Origin: a virus
Virus record (IMG/VR): IMGVR_UViG_3300032287_001012
Location: 1-26,119 of that record
Reading direction: 5' to 3' (one strand)
DNA: 26,119 nucleotides
Part shown: positions 9,120-15,278 of the stretch, one piece after another
How the letters are laid out: each line of letters begins with the position of its first letter
Numbering within the stretch: the first letter of the stretch is position 1
Notes under the pieces: generated by a model
The model's database searches: none
The model's input: only the letters and a program-made list of their open reading frames with translations
Told to the model about the DNA's origin: nothing
Position numbers and translations under genes: made by a program

Positions 9120-9223
9120 GAACACCCTACCTTAGGACGTTATTGTTACTATAGGGTTGCCCGGCTGCTGGGCAGAGCGTTATCGGAGTCGTGCCCGGGA
9201 ATGGCGCACTGAAGTGAGCATTA
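9120..9223. other. GC-rich structured intergenic leader
   Basis: This 104-base gap is more GC-rich than its neighbours and has no ORF. Visible hairpins are TGCCC/GGGCA (9158-9162 with 9170-9174) and GCGCAC/GTGAGC (9204-9209 with 9214-9219, loop TGAA, one G-A mismatch), plus CCCTA/TAGGG between about 9125 and 9156. There is no T-run, so it is not a simple terminator. It may be a cis-regulatory leader of the next gene or a small RNA. Confidence 0.35.
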
Positions 9224-9883
9224 ATGAAAGCACTCAGCATGAAGATAGCGTTATTTGTGCATCAGCCTAAATGTTCGATAGAATCGGGCAATGGCATCCT
9301 TGAAGCTCTCCAACCGTATCACACATTTAAGATTTTCACCAAGTGGCGCTTAGACGCTGATTTTTTTGACGATGTTGATTGTGTAGCGTTTCCTGGAGGG
9401 ATTGGAGACAGTGAAAGCTGGCATTACCTAACACAACATCATACTGATCGTATTAAACAATTTGTACACAACGGCGGCAAATATCTAGGTATCTGTATGG
9501 GAGCTTATTGGGCCGATAAACATTACTTTGATCTACTGGTTGATGTTCAAGCAGATCAATACATTACTAGACCCAATGCAGATACTAGACGCCCTCATGC
9601 CAAAGCACAAAAAGTCTTATGGAAAGGACAGGAGGAGAAGATGTTTTTCTATGACGGCTGTGCTTTTCATGGTTCAGGTATAGACATATCAGATATCTAT
9701 GCACGATATCCCAATGGCGATCCTATGGCAATTATACAAGGTAGACTAGGTCTTATTGGCTGTCATCCAGAAAGCACATCCAGCTGGTACAGTGAATACT
9801 ATAGTTGGATGAAACCACATTATCACGGTAGAAAACACCACGAGCTATTATTAGATTTTGTTAACGATCTATCTAAACGATAA
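9224..9883 (+). CDS. Class I glutamine-amidotransferase-like protein (BPL_N type)
   Basis: 219 aa. The order of motifs fits the BPL_N/GATase-like fold: FPGG (56-59), GGKYLGICMGAYWA with nucleophile Cys91 in the sharp-turn elbow, and GCHPES with His181 and Glu183 completing a Cys-His-Glu triad. BPL_N proteins resemble the N-terminal domain of eukaryotic biotin-protein ligase; their bacterial and phage reaction is not well settled. No synthetase or acceptor domain follows, so the substrate is unknown. Start is uncertain: ATG 9224 and ATG 9239 (MKIALFVHQ) are both possible and neither has a strong Shine-Dalgarno. Followed nine bases later by the desaturase. Confidence 0.75.
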   Translation: MKALSMKIALFVHQPKCSIESGNGILEALQPYHTFKIFTKWRLDADFFDDVDCVAFPGGIGDSESWHYLTQHHTDRIKQFVHNGGKYLGICMGAYWADKHYFDLLVDVQADQYITRPNADTRRPHAKAQKVLWKGQEEKMFFYDGCAFHGSGIDISDIYARYPNGDPMAIIQGRLGLIGCHPESTSSWYSEYYSWMKPHYHGRKHHELLLDFVNDLSKR

Positions 9884-9886
9884 ATA
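9879..9886 (+). promoter_or_regulatory. Late-type promoter GATAAATA, leaderless geometry
   Basis: Five bases (TCTTC) separate the octamer from the desaturase ATG at 9892; no ribosome site. Confidence 0.6.
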
Positions 9887-9891
9887 TCTTC

Positions 9892-10599
9892 ATGATAGAA
9901 ATTATAGCAACGTTAGTGATGACGCACATCACAATAGTGTGTGTGACACTATACCTACACAGAAATCAAGCTCACAGAGGCATCGAATTTCATCCTGTCC
10001 TAAGTCATTTTATGCGACTATGGTTGTGGCTGACGACTGGCATGACTACCAAGCAATGGGTAGCCATACATCGCAAACATCATCAGAACACAGACGTAGA
10101 AGGTGATCCACATAGCCCGCACGTATTTGGCATTTGGCAACTGGTGTTCGGCGGAGTCAAGTATTATAATCGTGCTGGCAGCGATGCTCATATGGTTATG
10201 AAATACGGAGCCGGTACTCCCAAAGACTGGATTGAACGCAAACTTTATACACCCCACCATCGCCTTGGCATTCTTTTAATGCTGATCATAGATCTATTGT
10301 TCTTTGGGCCATGGGGATTTGTAGTGTGGGGTGTTCAGATGATATGGATACCATTCTGGGCCGCTGGTTTTATCAACGGCATTGGACACTGGTGGGGTTA
10401 TCGTAACGGCGAGACAAAAGATCATTCACACAATGTAATGCCTTGGGGTATTTTAATCGGTGGTGAAGAACTACACAACAATCATCACTTGGATCCTGCC
10501 AATCCTAAACTGAGCCGTCGTTGGTTTGAATTTGATATCGGCTGGATGTGGTTTAAATTGTTTAGCTATATAGGCTTAGCAAAACTTAGAAACGCATAA
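9892..10599 (+). CDS. Fatty-acid (acyl-CoA/acyl-lipid) desaturase
   Basis: 235 aa membrane protein. The three histidine boxes of the membrane di-iron desaturases are present: HRNQAH (23-28), HRKHH (60-64) and HNNHH (195-199), with hydrophobic segments at about 3-21, 40-50, 118-135 and 138-160. The family inserts a cis double bond into acyl chains using O2 and an electron donor. It is near the short end of the delta-9 type range but all boxes are intact. The ATG is exactly six bases after the last A of GATAAATA (9879-9886) with no ribosome site. It is an auxiliary metabolic gene; a role in remodelling host membrane fluidity during infection is inference. Confidence 0.88.
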   Translation: MIEIIATLVMTHITIVCVTLYLHRNQAHRGIEFHPVLSHFMRLWLWLTTGMTTKQWVAIHRKHHQNTDVEGDPHSPHVFGIWQLVFGGVKYYNRAGSDAHMVMKYGAGTPKDWIERKLYTPHHRLGILLMLIIDLLFFGPWGFVVWGVQMIWIPFWAAGFINGIGHWWGYRNGETKDHSHNVMPWGILIGGEELHNNHHLDPANPKLSRRWFEFDIGWMWFKLFSYIGLAKLRNA

Positions 10600-10602
10600 A
10601 GA

Positions 10603-10626
10603 AAAAGCAGCCCGGGGGCTGCTTTT
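10603..10626. terminator. Bidirectional intrinsic terminator
   Basis: AAAAGCAGCC, loop CGGG, GGCTGCTTTT forms a 10-bp stem with A-run on one side and T-run on the other. It sits between the convergent desaturase (plus) and 89-aa gene (minus) and should stop transcription from both sides. Confidence 0.9.
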
Positions 10627-10667
10627 CTTTTTCTCTAATGTATAATATATCGCTATGCGACGAATAA

Positions 10668-10937
10668 TTATTTCTTAGCTGCACCTTTATTTACAAAATC
10701 ATACATTTTCTCAGCAGCTTCAAGAACTTTCTCAAGTCCTGGAACTTCTGGCATACCTACAGTAGTTACGATCTGGCCAGTTTTATCGTCACGCTTTGCT
10801 GACATTTCCCAACCATTAAATTTATAACCGTATTCTGCTTGTACATGATCTTTAGCGAGTGCTAGGATATCTGCACGGATTTCATATCCGTTTTTGTTGA
10901 ACTTTACTTCTGGTAGTTTTGGTGTTTCGAATGACAT
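10668..10937 (-). CDS. Small unknown phage protein (89 aa)
   Basis: Reads MSFETPKLPEVKFNKNGYEI at the start, then a helical, charged body and a C-terminal helix around PEVPGLEKVLEAAEKMYDFV ending in a basic tail GAAKK. No signal peptide or membrane segment. A strong AAGGAG site lies eight bases before the ATG, and a sigma70-type promoter (minus strand, 10997-11025) sits upstream, so it is likely well expressed, perhaps early. General look is that of small soluble proteins conserved in marine T4-like phages, but I cannot name it. Last gene of the minus-strand island, ended by the bidirectional terminator. Confidence 0.75.
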   Translation of the reverse strand: MSFETPKLPEVKFNKNGYEIRADILALAKDHVQAEYGYKFNGWEMSAKRDDKTGQIVTTVGMPEVPGLEKVLEAAEKMYDFVNKGAAKK

Positions 10938-10996
10938 AATAATCTCCTTGTGTGTATGTCTGTTATTAACAACTACTTCTTTTTCGCTGTTAACTT

Positions 10997-11025
10997 ATTA
11001 TATATGCCTAGAGACAAAAAAGCAA
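10997..11025 (-). promoter_or_regulatory. Sigma70-type promoter for the 89-aa gene
   Basis: On the minus strand: TTGCTT (11025-11020), 17-base spacer, TATAAT (11002-10997). Perfect -10, good spacing. It lies in the gap between the hydrolase and the 89-aa gene, reading toward the latter. Confidence 0.6.
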
Positions 11026-11026
11026 C

Positions 11027-11602
11027 TTATTTCTTGAACTTTTTTATTCGTTCTTGAATCAATGTTACCACTTTATCGCTGAGCACTACTTCATAGTGGT
11101 TGCAATCTACTTCCACTAACTCCATATCCTCGTGATGCTTCTGACTAGCAACAGTAACCACACCGTCGTTGTGTGCTAACATAAACGGGCTTTGCCCTTT
11201 TACAGTAACAATATTAGTCCAAGGATGTTGTATTTTAATTCTATCAGCTTGTTTAAAAGCCCAGCTGTTTGGGCCAATGTCACGCATCAATCTGCTGAAT
11301 GGTAAAAAGTATTTGGCATAATCTGCTACTTCAGCACCGCCATAGGGTGTGCTTAGAGTAACAGCACCAACTACTTGATCGGGCATGGTATTGGCAACGT
11401 GTAGGCTATAGATACCTCCTAGACTATGCGCTATAAATGCAATGTCCTTTACAGACTTTAGGTGTTCAATAATCTCTGCTAGATTGTTTTCAAACCCATT
11501 TCGGCTATCATAGTTGATATCAATGCCTTCACCTAATTTGCTTCTAATGTAATTGAAGCTTTCGCTAGTAGCACTAGCACCATGAATATAAACTAGAGTC
11601 AT
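11027..11602 (-). CDS. Alpha/beta hydrolase (serine esterase/lipase-like)
   Basis: 191 aa from ATG at 11602 (a TTG two codons... one codon upstream is less likely because an ATG follows it). VYIHGAS provides the oxyanion HG; IAHSLGG holds the nucleophile Ser60 in a G/A-x-S-x-G elbow; HNDGVV gives Asp146 and CNHYEV His169, completing the triad. It is shorter than typical alpha/beta hydrolases, so the cap domain is minimal. LSTPYGG is common in lipase-like members. Substrate unknown. It begins just after the cupin stop (three bases between), so the two are one transcript; GGAAG upstream is a plausible ribosome site. Confidence 0.8.
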   Translation of the reverse strand: MTLVYIHGASATSESFNYIRSKLGEGIDINYDSRNGFENNLAEIIEHLKSVKDIAFIAHSLGGIYSLHVANTMPDQVVGAVTLSTPYGGAEVADYAKYFLPFSRLMRDIGPNSWAFKQADRIKIQHPWTNIVTVKGQSPFMLAHNDGVVTVASQKHHEDMELVEVDCNHYEVVLSDKVVTLIQERIKKFKK

Positions 11603-11605
11603 CAA

Positions 11606-12022
11606 TTACTTCCAAGGAGCAGGTGCTGGTATTTCACAAGGTCCTTCAGCAGGCTCTGTTCCGTAGTCAGCTGGCATAATAACTTCTAGGTATTCCATAT
11701 CTGGACTGTAGTCGTATAGGTAATGTACAATGCCAGGACGTTGCTGTACGCAATCACCTGCTTCGACTAGATGTATTTTGTCTTCATACATAAACTTGGC
11801 CCAACCCTTTAACATGTAAACGATTTGGAACTCAGCTACGTGGATATGCCAACCTGTGCCACCTGATCCTTCTGGGGGTAAATTAGCTTTTGTGATGTGT
11901 GCTAGAACACGACCGTTAGTAGCGTCTGCTACTCCTAGATCTTTGTATAGGAAAAAGTCGCGAAGTCCGCCACCTTTAAACTCTACTTCTGATCCCTTGA
12001 CGTGTGAAAACTTCGTGGTCAT
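11606..12022 (-). CDS. Cupin-domain protein
   Basis: 138 aa single cupin barrel. Motif 1 is seen as GWHIHVAEFQIVYMLKGWAKF and motif 2 as GDCVQQRPGIVHYLYDY; the histidines in WHIH and IVHY and the Glu/Gln between could bind a metal, though the canonical G(X)5HXH pattern is only partly kept. Such small cupins act as isomerases, dioxygenases or sugar/regulatory binders; the reaction cannot be told. Strong AGAAGGAG site precedes the ATG and a late-like AGTAAATA octamer lies upstream on the same strand. Co-transcribed with the hydrolase, suggesting one small pathway. Confidence 0.8.
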   Translation of the reverse strand: MTTKFSHVKGSEVEFKGGGLRDFFLYKDLGVADATNGRVLAHITKANLPPEGSGGTGWHIHVAEFQIVYMLKGWAKFMYEDKIHLVEAGDCVQQRPGIVHYLYDYSPDMEYLEVIMPADYGTEPAEGPCEIPAPAPWK

Positions 12023-12045
12023 CTAGAAGACTCCTTCTCTCTGTG

Positions 12046-12053
12046 TATTTACT
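12046..12053 (-). promoter_or_regulatory. Possible late-type promoter for cupin-hydrolase
   Basis: Minus-strand AGTAAATA, 7 of the 8 positions counted loosely as the TAAATA core plus a variant start, 23 bases from the cupin ATG. Weaker than the plus-strand examples. Confidence 0.3.
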
Positions 12054-12068
12054 TCGTGCAGCGCAAGA

Positions 12069-12167
12069 TTATTGGGCTATTATTAGATAGATAATAATAG
12101 CAACAATAGTCCATCCTGCTATCTTTTCACCGTACTTTGACTCAAATTCTTTAATAATATCCACCAT
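12069..12167 (-). CDS. Tiny single-pass membrane protein (32 aa)
   Basis: Reads MVDIIKEFESKYGEKIAGWT then VAIIIYLIIAQ. A charged amphipathic N-terminus precedes a hydrophobic helix (about residues 17-32) long enough to cross the membrane. An AAGGAT ribosome site lies seven bases before the ATG inside the upstream tiny gene, which it overlaps by 17 bases in another frame. No family recognised. Its ribosome site and genomic order support a real gene. Confidence 0.5.
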   Translation of the reverse strand: MVDIIKEFESKYGEKIAGWTIVAIIIYLIIAQ

Positions 12168-12252
12168 TGCGATATCCTTTACGACTGCGATATTCGTGTA
12201 GTGATTCAGCAAATGCGATTAAAAAATTCCAAATGTTTTTGATTAGTTTCAT
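12151..12252 (-). CDS. Tiny basic protein (33 aa)
   Basis: Reads MKLIKNIWNFLIAFAESLHE then YRSRKGYRNGGYY. The N-terminal half is an amphipathic or membrane-associated helix and the tail is Arg/Tyr/Gly-rich. Its ATG overlaps the stop of the previous tiny gene (ATGA) and an AAGGAG site lies eight bases upstream. It looks like host-type short proteins of proteobacteria rather than a virion protein, but I cannot assign a family. Confidence 0.5.
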   Translation of the reverse strand: MKLIKNIWNFLIAFAESLHEYRSRKGYRNGGYY

Positions 12253-12428
12253 AGGTATTGCTCCTTGTGAGAGTAGTTGAACTCGCGAATGTAATTTTCG
12301 AGTTGTGCGGCATCGGTAATGCCTTTGGTACTTAGATAGGTATCTAAGCGGGTTTGATAGCTGGATCCTGGAAACATCTCTGATAAACGTTCCAAAATAC
12401 TCAGCATTTTAGCTGATATAGTTTTCAT
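12249..12428 (-). CDS. Small protein resembling DUF3563 (59 aa)
   Basis: Reads MKTISAKMLSILERLSEMFP then a body with SSYQTRLDTYLSTKGITDAA and QLENYIREF. The pattern of a short linker, R...YL....D..QLE..IR is like my memory of DUF3563 small proteins found in proteobacteria; this is recall, not a search. An AGAGGAT ribosome site precedes the ATG and a late-type octamer sits 46 bases upstream on the same strand. First gene of the minus-strand island. Confidence 0.6.
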   Translation of the reverse strand: MKTISAKMLSILERLSEMFPGSSYQTRLDTYLSTKGITDAAQLENYIREFNYSHKEQYL

Positions 12429-12473
12429 TTCTATCCTCTGTAAGTGTGTGTAGACTCAGTGTTTCTACTGATG

Positions 12474-12481
12474 TATTTATC
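12474..12481 (-). promoter_or_regulatory. Late-type promoter for the minus-strand island
   Basis: Plus-strand TATTTATC reads GATAAATA on the minus strand, the same variant seen before the desaturase (9879) and tail spike (19877). Expected start near 12468 leaves a 40-base leader with AGAGG before the ATG at 12428. Confidence 0.55.
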
Positions 12482-12497
12482 TCTAGATGATTACAAC

Positions 12498-12526
12498 TTG
12501 ATTAAATAGAACAAACAGTGTATAAT
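12498..12526 (+). promoter_or_regulatory. Sigma70-type promoter upstream of the NTase operon
   Basis: TTGATT (12498-12503), 17-base spacer, TATAAT (12521-12526). Perfect -10 and near-perfect -35. With the late-type octamer at 12545 this gives the operon a host-polymerase promoter and a late promoter in tandem. Confidence 0.7.
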
Positions 12527-12544
12527 ATTAAATCATACATAGAG

Positions 12545-12552
12545 GGTAAATA
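12545..12552 (+). promoter_or_regulatory. Late-type promoter variant (GGTAAATA)
   Basis: TAAATA core 18 bases before the ATG at 12571; leader contains GGGAAGG as ribosome site. Confidence 0.45.
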
Positions 12553-12570
12553 CTACATCAGGGAAGGCAC

Positions 12571-12858
12571 ATGAAAATTAGAACAAGATCAATTTTGCAG
12601 GAACTTAACGAACTGGCAGAAGTGCGTAACAAAGACGCTCTTTTTGAAAGCCGTGCCGTTAATATTATCAATTCTGCAATTAATCTTTTGGAAAGTATTC
12701 ACAAGCATTATACCCCAGAAGATGCAGATGAGCTTGAACGTAGATTTATCAATTCTATCAAAGGGCAAGACACTGCTAAATTTACTCGTGGTATACGAAA
12801 AATAGTAGAATCAAGAAAGCACAATCAAAAGCTGTTGGAATCCAAAGAAGATGAGTAA
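12571..12858 (+). CDS. Small helical phage protein, first gene of NTase operon (95 aa)
   Basis: Reads MKIRTRSILQELNELAEVRN, then a helical, charged body with INSAINLLESIHKHYTPEDA and ELERRFINSIKG. No membrane segment. The N-terminus contains LQE|L, compatible with the T4 prohead-protease rule, so it might be a capsid-internal protein; alternatively a partner of the two enzymes that follow. GGGAAGG ribosome site. It overlaps the next gene by eight bases (ATGAGTAA), which implies translational coupling. Function unknown. Confidence 0.75.
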   Translation: MKIRTRSILQELNELAEVRNKDALFESRAVNIINSAINLLESIHKHYTPEDADELERRFINSIKGQDTAKFTRGIRKIVESRKHNQKLLESKEDE

Positions 12859-13663
12859 TACATTATTTGAGGGCGGAAACGTATTCAAAGGCCCAGACAA
12901 ACAACCACTAACACAACGTATCAGAACCAGCGAGGTACCTGCTACTATTGCTTGGATTGAAAAAGTCACAGGCTTAGACTTTACTAAAGAACTAGACCCG
13001 CACGATAAGAAACCTGTGAAATGGTTAGGCACAACAGGACGTAAGGAAGATCCAGATGGCACATTTGAACTAAACAGTTCTGGCGACCTTGATCTAAGTG
13101 TTGATGCCAACGAAGTAGATAAGAAACAATTTGCTGATAATCTAATCCAACAGTTTGGTAAAGAGTCAGTTAAATTAAGTGGTGACAGCGTACACTTAAA
13201 AACTCCTATCAACGGGGATGAGAAATTTGGATTTGTTCAAGCCGACTTTATGTTTTCGGCTAATCCTAAATTTCAACAAGGAAGTATGCTAGGAGGAACT
13301 GGAGAATATCGCGGTGAGCATAGACACATTGTACTCAGCAGCATTGCTCGTGCCCGAGGATTAAAATATTCACCCAAGTACGGTCTGCTACATGCAGATA
13401 CTAATGAACCACTCGAACACGGTGATGACTGGAATGTTATTGCTAAGAAACTGCTAGGGCAAACAGCCACAACCAAAGACATTCGTTCAGTTGATAGCAT
13501 TTTAAATTATATTGAAAAACTACCAAACTACGAAGAATTAATTGCAGGTGCAAGAGAAACATTAGGCAAGCAGGGTATTAAGTTACCAGAAGCAATTACC
13601 TTTGAAAGTGCTCAGACTGGAACACCGCAATGGTTCCGAAAGATGATGAGTAGAATTAGATGA
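12851..13663 (+). CDS. Nucleotidyltransferase-fold protein (270 aa)
   Basis: Residues 59-85 carry LGTTGR followed by SSGDLDLSVD, the G-S/T helix turn plus DxD (Asp79, Asp81) of the DNA polymerase beta-like nucleotidyltransferase fold; VQADFMF supplies the third acidic residue (Asp132) on the next strand. Such enzymes move an NMP to a protein, nucleic acid or small molecule using two metals. The N-terminus FEGGNVFKG...LTQRI is, as I recall, shared by homologues in marine T4-like phages. HRHIVLSSIARARGLKYSP follows as a helix and the C-terminus is basic (KMMSRIR). It overlaps the next gene by ATGA, so the ligase-like protein is its likely partner. Substrate unknown. Confidence 0.75.
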   Translation: MSNTLFEGGNVFKGPDKQPLTQRIRTSEVPATIAWIEKVTGLDFTKELDPHDKKPVKWLGTTGRKEDPDGTFELNSSGDLDLSVDANEVDKKQFADNLIQQFGKESVKLSGDSVHLKTPINGDEKFGFVQADFMFSANPKFQQGSMLGGTGEYRGEHRHIVLSSIARARGLKYSPKYGLLHADTNEPLEHGDDWNVIAKKLLGQTATTKDIRSVDSILNYIEKLPNYEELIAGARETLGKQGIKLPEAITFESAQTGTPQWFRKMMSRIR

Positions 13664-14760
13664 GAGCATTTGAGTTTTTAACTGAAGCAGAAGCACCTGC
13701 TCCTAAGAAGGTTGGACGTGAGTTTAATCACTTAGAGGATCTAGTGTTTACAGAACCCAACGGCGGTAAAAAGGCAGTTGAATTGTTAAAAGGTATCGCA
13801 CAAGATGCCAAGGATGTTAGTATCAAATGGGACGGCAATCCCACAGTCTATTGGGGACGTGAAGATAACGGACAGTTCCGTATGGTTGGTAAGAATAACT
13901 GGGGACGTGATGAAGGCAAAAGCTCAAGCCCAGAAGAACTTAAACAGTTTATCCTAAGTCGTGGTAAGGGCGAAGACTGGCGTGAAAAGTTTGCGTCGGA
14001 TATGGCCAGCCTGTGGCCTATCTTTGAAAAGGCAACTCCTGCAGATTTTCGTGGTTATGTCTACGGTGATATTTTATTCCATCCAGGCAAGCCCTATGAA
14101 GGTGCAGATGGTCGTATAAGTTTTACTCCTAATCAAACAACGTATGCCGTTCGTAGCACTAGTGATGTTGGACGTCGATTAGTCAAAGCTAAAATAGCGG
14201 TAGCTGTACACAAACATTTAGATTACTTCGGTGACAAGGGCGGTGAACCTATTAGCGATGTTGGCCAATTCAACGCTACTCCAGATCTAGTGGTATTTGG
14301 GCAGACCTATGTCAGCCATCAACCTGCAGTGAATGCAGACAATCTAGCAGCTATTGAAAAGATAGTTAATACTAAATCTGGATCAATTGATCAATTCCTT
14401 GCTCCGGTTGCAGGTATGGGATACCTACAAGATACTATCTATACATTTGTTAATAATCAAAGTAAAGCCAAACAACTAGATAATTTAAACTCAAAAGCGT
14501 TCTTTGAATGGCTAGGATCAAACCCTGCCAAACTTAAAAAGATCAGCGAACACAGCCAAAAACACCCAGGAGTAATGGATGTTATATTCCAACTGGTCAC
14601 AGAACTGATGAAAGCCAAGGACGAAGTCATCCGAGAGCTTGATGCTGCCAAGGGCGATATAGAACAGCACACGGGCGGCAAACCCGGCGGCGAGGGCTAT
14701 GTCTATAAAGATGCTAAACTAGTACCACGTGATCGCTGGACTCCTTTTAGAGCCGATTAA
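13660..14760 (+). CDS. KxDG ligase-like protein (DUF6267-like), candidate packaged enzyme
   Basis: 366 aa. SIKWDGNPTVYWG (54-66) has the KxDG motif I of covalent nucleotidyltransferases (DNA/RNA ligases, capping enzymes) with Lys56; FRGYVYGDILF (130-140) resembles motif III; ISFTPNQTTYAV and VKAKIAVAVH (175-184) could be the IV/V region. This arrangement matches my memory of DUF6267 proteins in marine myoviruses. The N-terminus MRAFEFLTEAEAPAP resembles the T4 capsid-targeting sequence (MKTYQEFIAEA in IPII/IPIII) and LTE|A fits the gp21 cleavage rule, so mature protein would begin at Ala10 and be packaged with DNA. Residues 320-345 form a charged helix; the C-terminus is GGKPGGEGYVYKDAKLVPRD. 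Ligase activity is inference. Confidence 0.7.
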   Translation: MRAFEFLTEAEAPAPKKVGREFNHLEDLVFTEPNGGKKAVELLKGIAQDAKDVSIKWDGNPTVYWGREDNGQFRMVGKNNWGRDEGKSSSPEELKQFILSRGKGEDWREKFASDMASLWPIFEKATPADFRGYVYGDILFHPGKPYEGADGRISFTPNQTTYAVRSTSDVGRRLVKAKIAVAVHKHLDYFGDKGGEPISDVGQFNATPDLVVFGQTYVSHQPAVNADNLAAIEKIVNTKSGSIDQFLAPVAGMGYLQDTIYTFVNNQSKAKQLDNLNSKAFFEWLGSNPAKLKKISEHSQKHPGVMDVIFQLVTELMKAKDEVIRELDAAKGDIEQHTGGKPGGEGYVYKDAKLVPRDRWTPFRAD

Positions 14761-14791
14761 GCATCCAAAAACCCTGATTTTTTACTCCCAA

Positions 14792-14799
14792 TATAAATA
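14792..14799 (+). promoter_or_regulatory. Consensus late promoter TATAAATA
   Basis: Perfect match to the T4 late octamer. Expected start near 14805; the leader carries a 7-bp hairpin and AAGGAG before the ATG at 14847. Confidence 0.8.
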
Positions 14800-14806
14800 C
14801 TATGCC

Positions 14807-14823
14807 GGTCCCGGAGCGGGATC
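14807..14823 (+). promoter_or_regulatory. 5'-leader hairpin with GAG loop
   Basis: GGTCCCG pairs with CGGGATC (one G-T wobble) around loop GAG, at the very start of the predicted late mRNA and 24 bases before its start codon. A similar CGGAGCG core occurs in the leader at 15733. Could protect the 5' end of an abundant mRNA. Confidence 0.45.
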
Positions 14824-14846
14824 ATTGATATAAGGAGAAATTAATC

Positions 14847-15212
14847 ATGGCAAACTTAACAAGCGCAACAATTGGTTCAACAACATTCGGTGCAAACTAC
14901 GAGCAATTAGTAAACACACAAGGTCTTAGCGGACGTTTTATCGTTGTAAGTATCGCTAAAGGCACAGGAAGTGCAACAGAAGCAGAATTAGTATCAACAT
15001 TAAAAGCACTAGGTAACGCAGGTGGTTCCGGTAACGGTTCCGACACAAATGGTCCAGACGCTTTCACTGTAGTTGGCTTCACTGCTGCTACTTTAGGTAC
15101 AGACCCAGCTTATGCTGTGTTACAAGGTACTGGTACACTATCTACAGGTGCTGGCGATTATGTTGCTGACATCACCGTTTCAGAAGTTGTAACATTTGGC
15201 TTAGCCGTTTAA
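14847..15212 (+). CDS. Probable abundant virion protein (121 aa)
   Basis: Reads MANLTSATIGSTTFGANYEQ at the start; the whole protein is small, Gly/Thr/Ala-rich, with few charged residues, beta-strand-like and without Cys or Trp. It has the best expression signals of the window: perfect TATAAATA, leader hairpin, strong AAGGAG seven bases... about eight bases before ATG, and its own terminator right after the gene. It is therefore expressed as a single-gene late transcript. Candidate roles are capsid decoration, tail or fibre component. No family recognised. Confidence 0.75.
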   Translation: MANLTSATIGSTTFGANYEQLVNTQGLSGRFIVVSIAKGTGSATEAELVSTLKALGNAGGSGNGSDTNGPDAFTVVGFTAATLGTDPAYAVLQGTGTLSTGAGDYVADITVSEVVTFGLAV

Positions 15213-15236
15213 TTTCCTAGGGATGGGAAGCAAATC

Positions 15237-15259
15237 AGGACTCTTCGGAGTCCTTTTTT
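15237..15259 (+). terminator. Intrinsic terminator with TTCG tetraloop
   Basis: AGGACTC, loop TTCG, GAGTCCT then T-run to 15259. A classic strong terminator; ends the 14847 transcript six bases before the next late-type promoter. Confidence 0.92.
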
Positions 15260-15264
15260 GTTGG

Positions 15265-15272
15265 TGTAAATA
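15265..15272 (+). promoter_or_regulatory. Late-type promoter variant TGTAAATA, leaderless geometry
   Basis: Seven of eight match TATAAATA. The ATG at 15279 is seven bases after the last A, so the predicted start is within one base of the ATG; no Shine-Dalgarno present. Confidence 0.55.
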
Positions 15273-15278
15273 ACAGAT

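Noticed and set aside
9120-9223. tRNA or part of a tRNA
   Set aside because: No seven-base acceptor pairing, T-arm GTTCRA or anticodon arm could be placed.
9858-10106. 82-aa ORF overlapping the start of the desaturase
   Set aside because: Out of frame with the intact desaturase histidine boxes; translation is not protein-like.
11605-11605. TTG start for the hydrolase
   Set aside because: An ATG follows in the next codon with equal access to the GGAAG site, so the ATG at 11602 is preferred.
14761-14791. Terminator after the KxDG gene
   Set aside because: There is a T-run but no stem of useful length before it.
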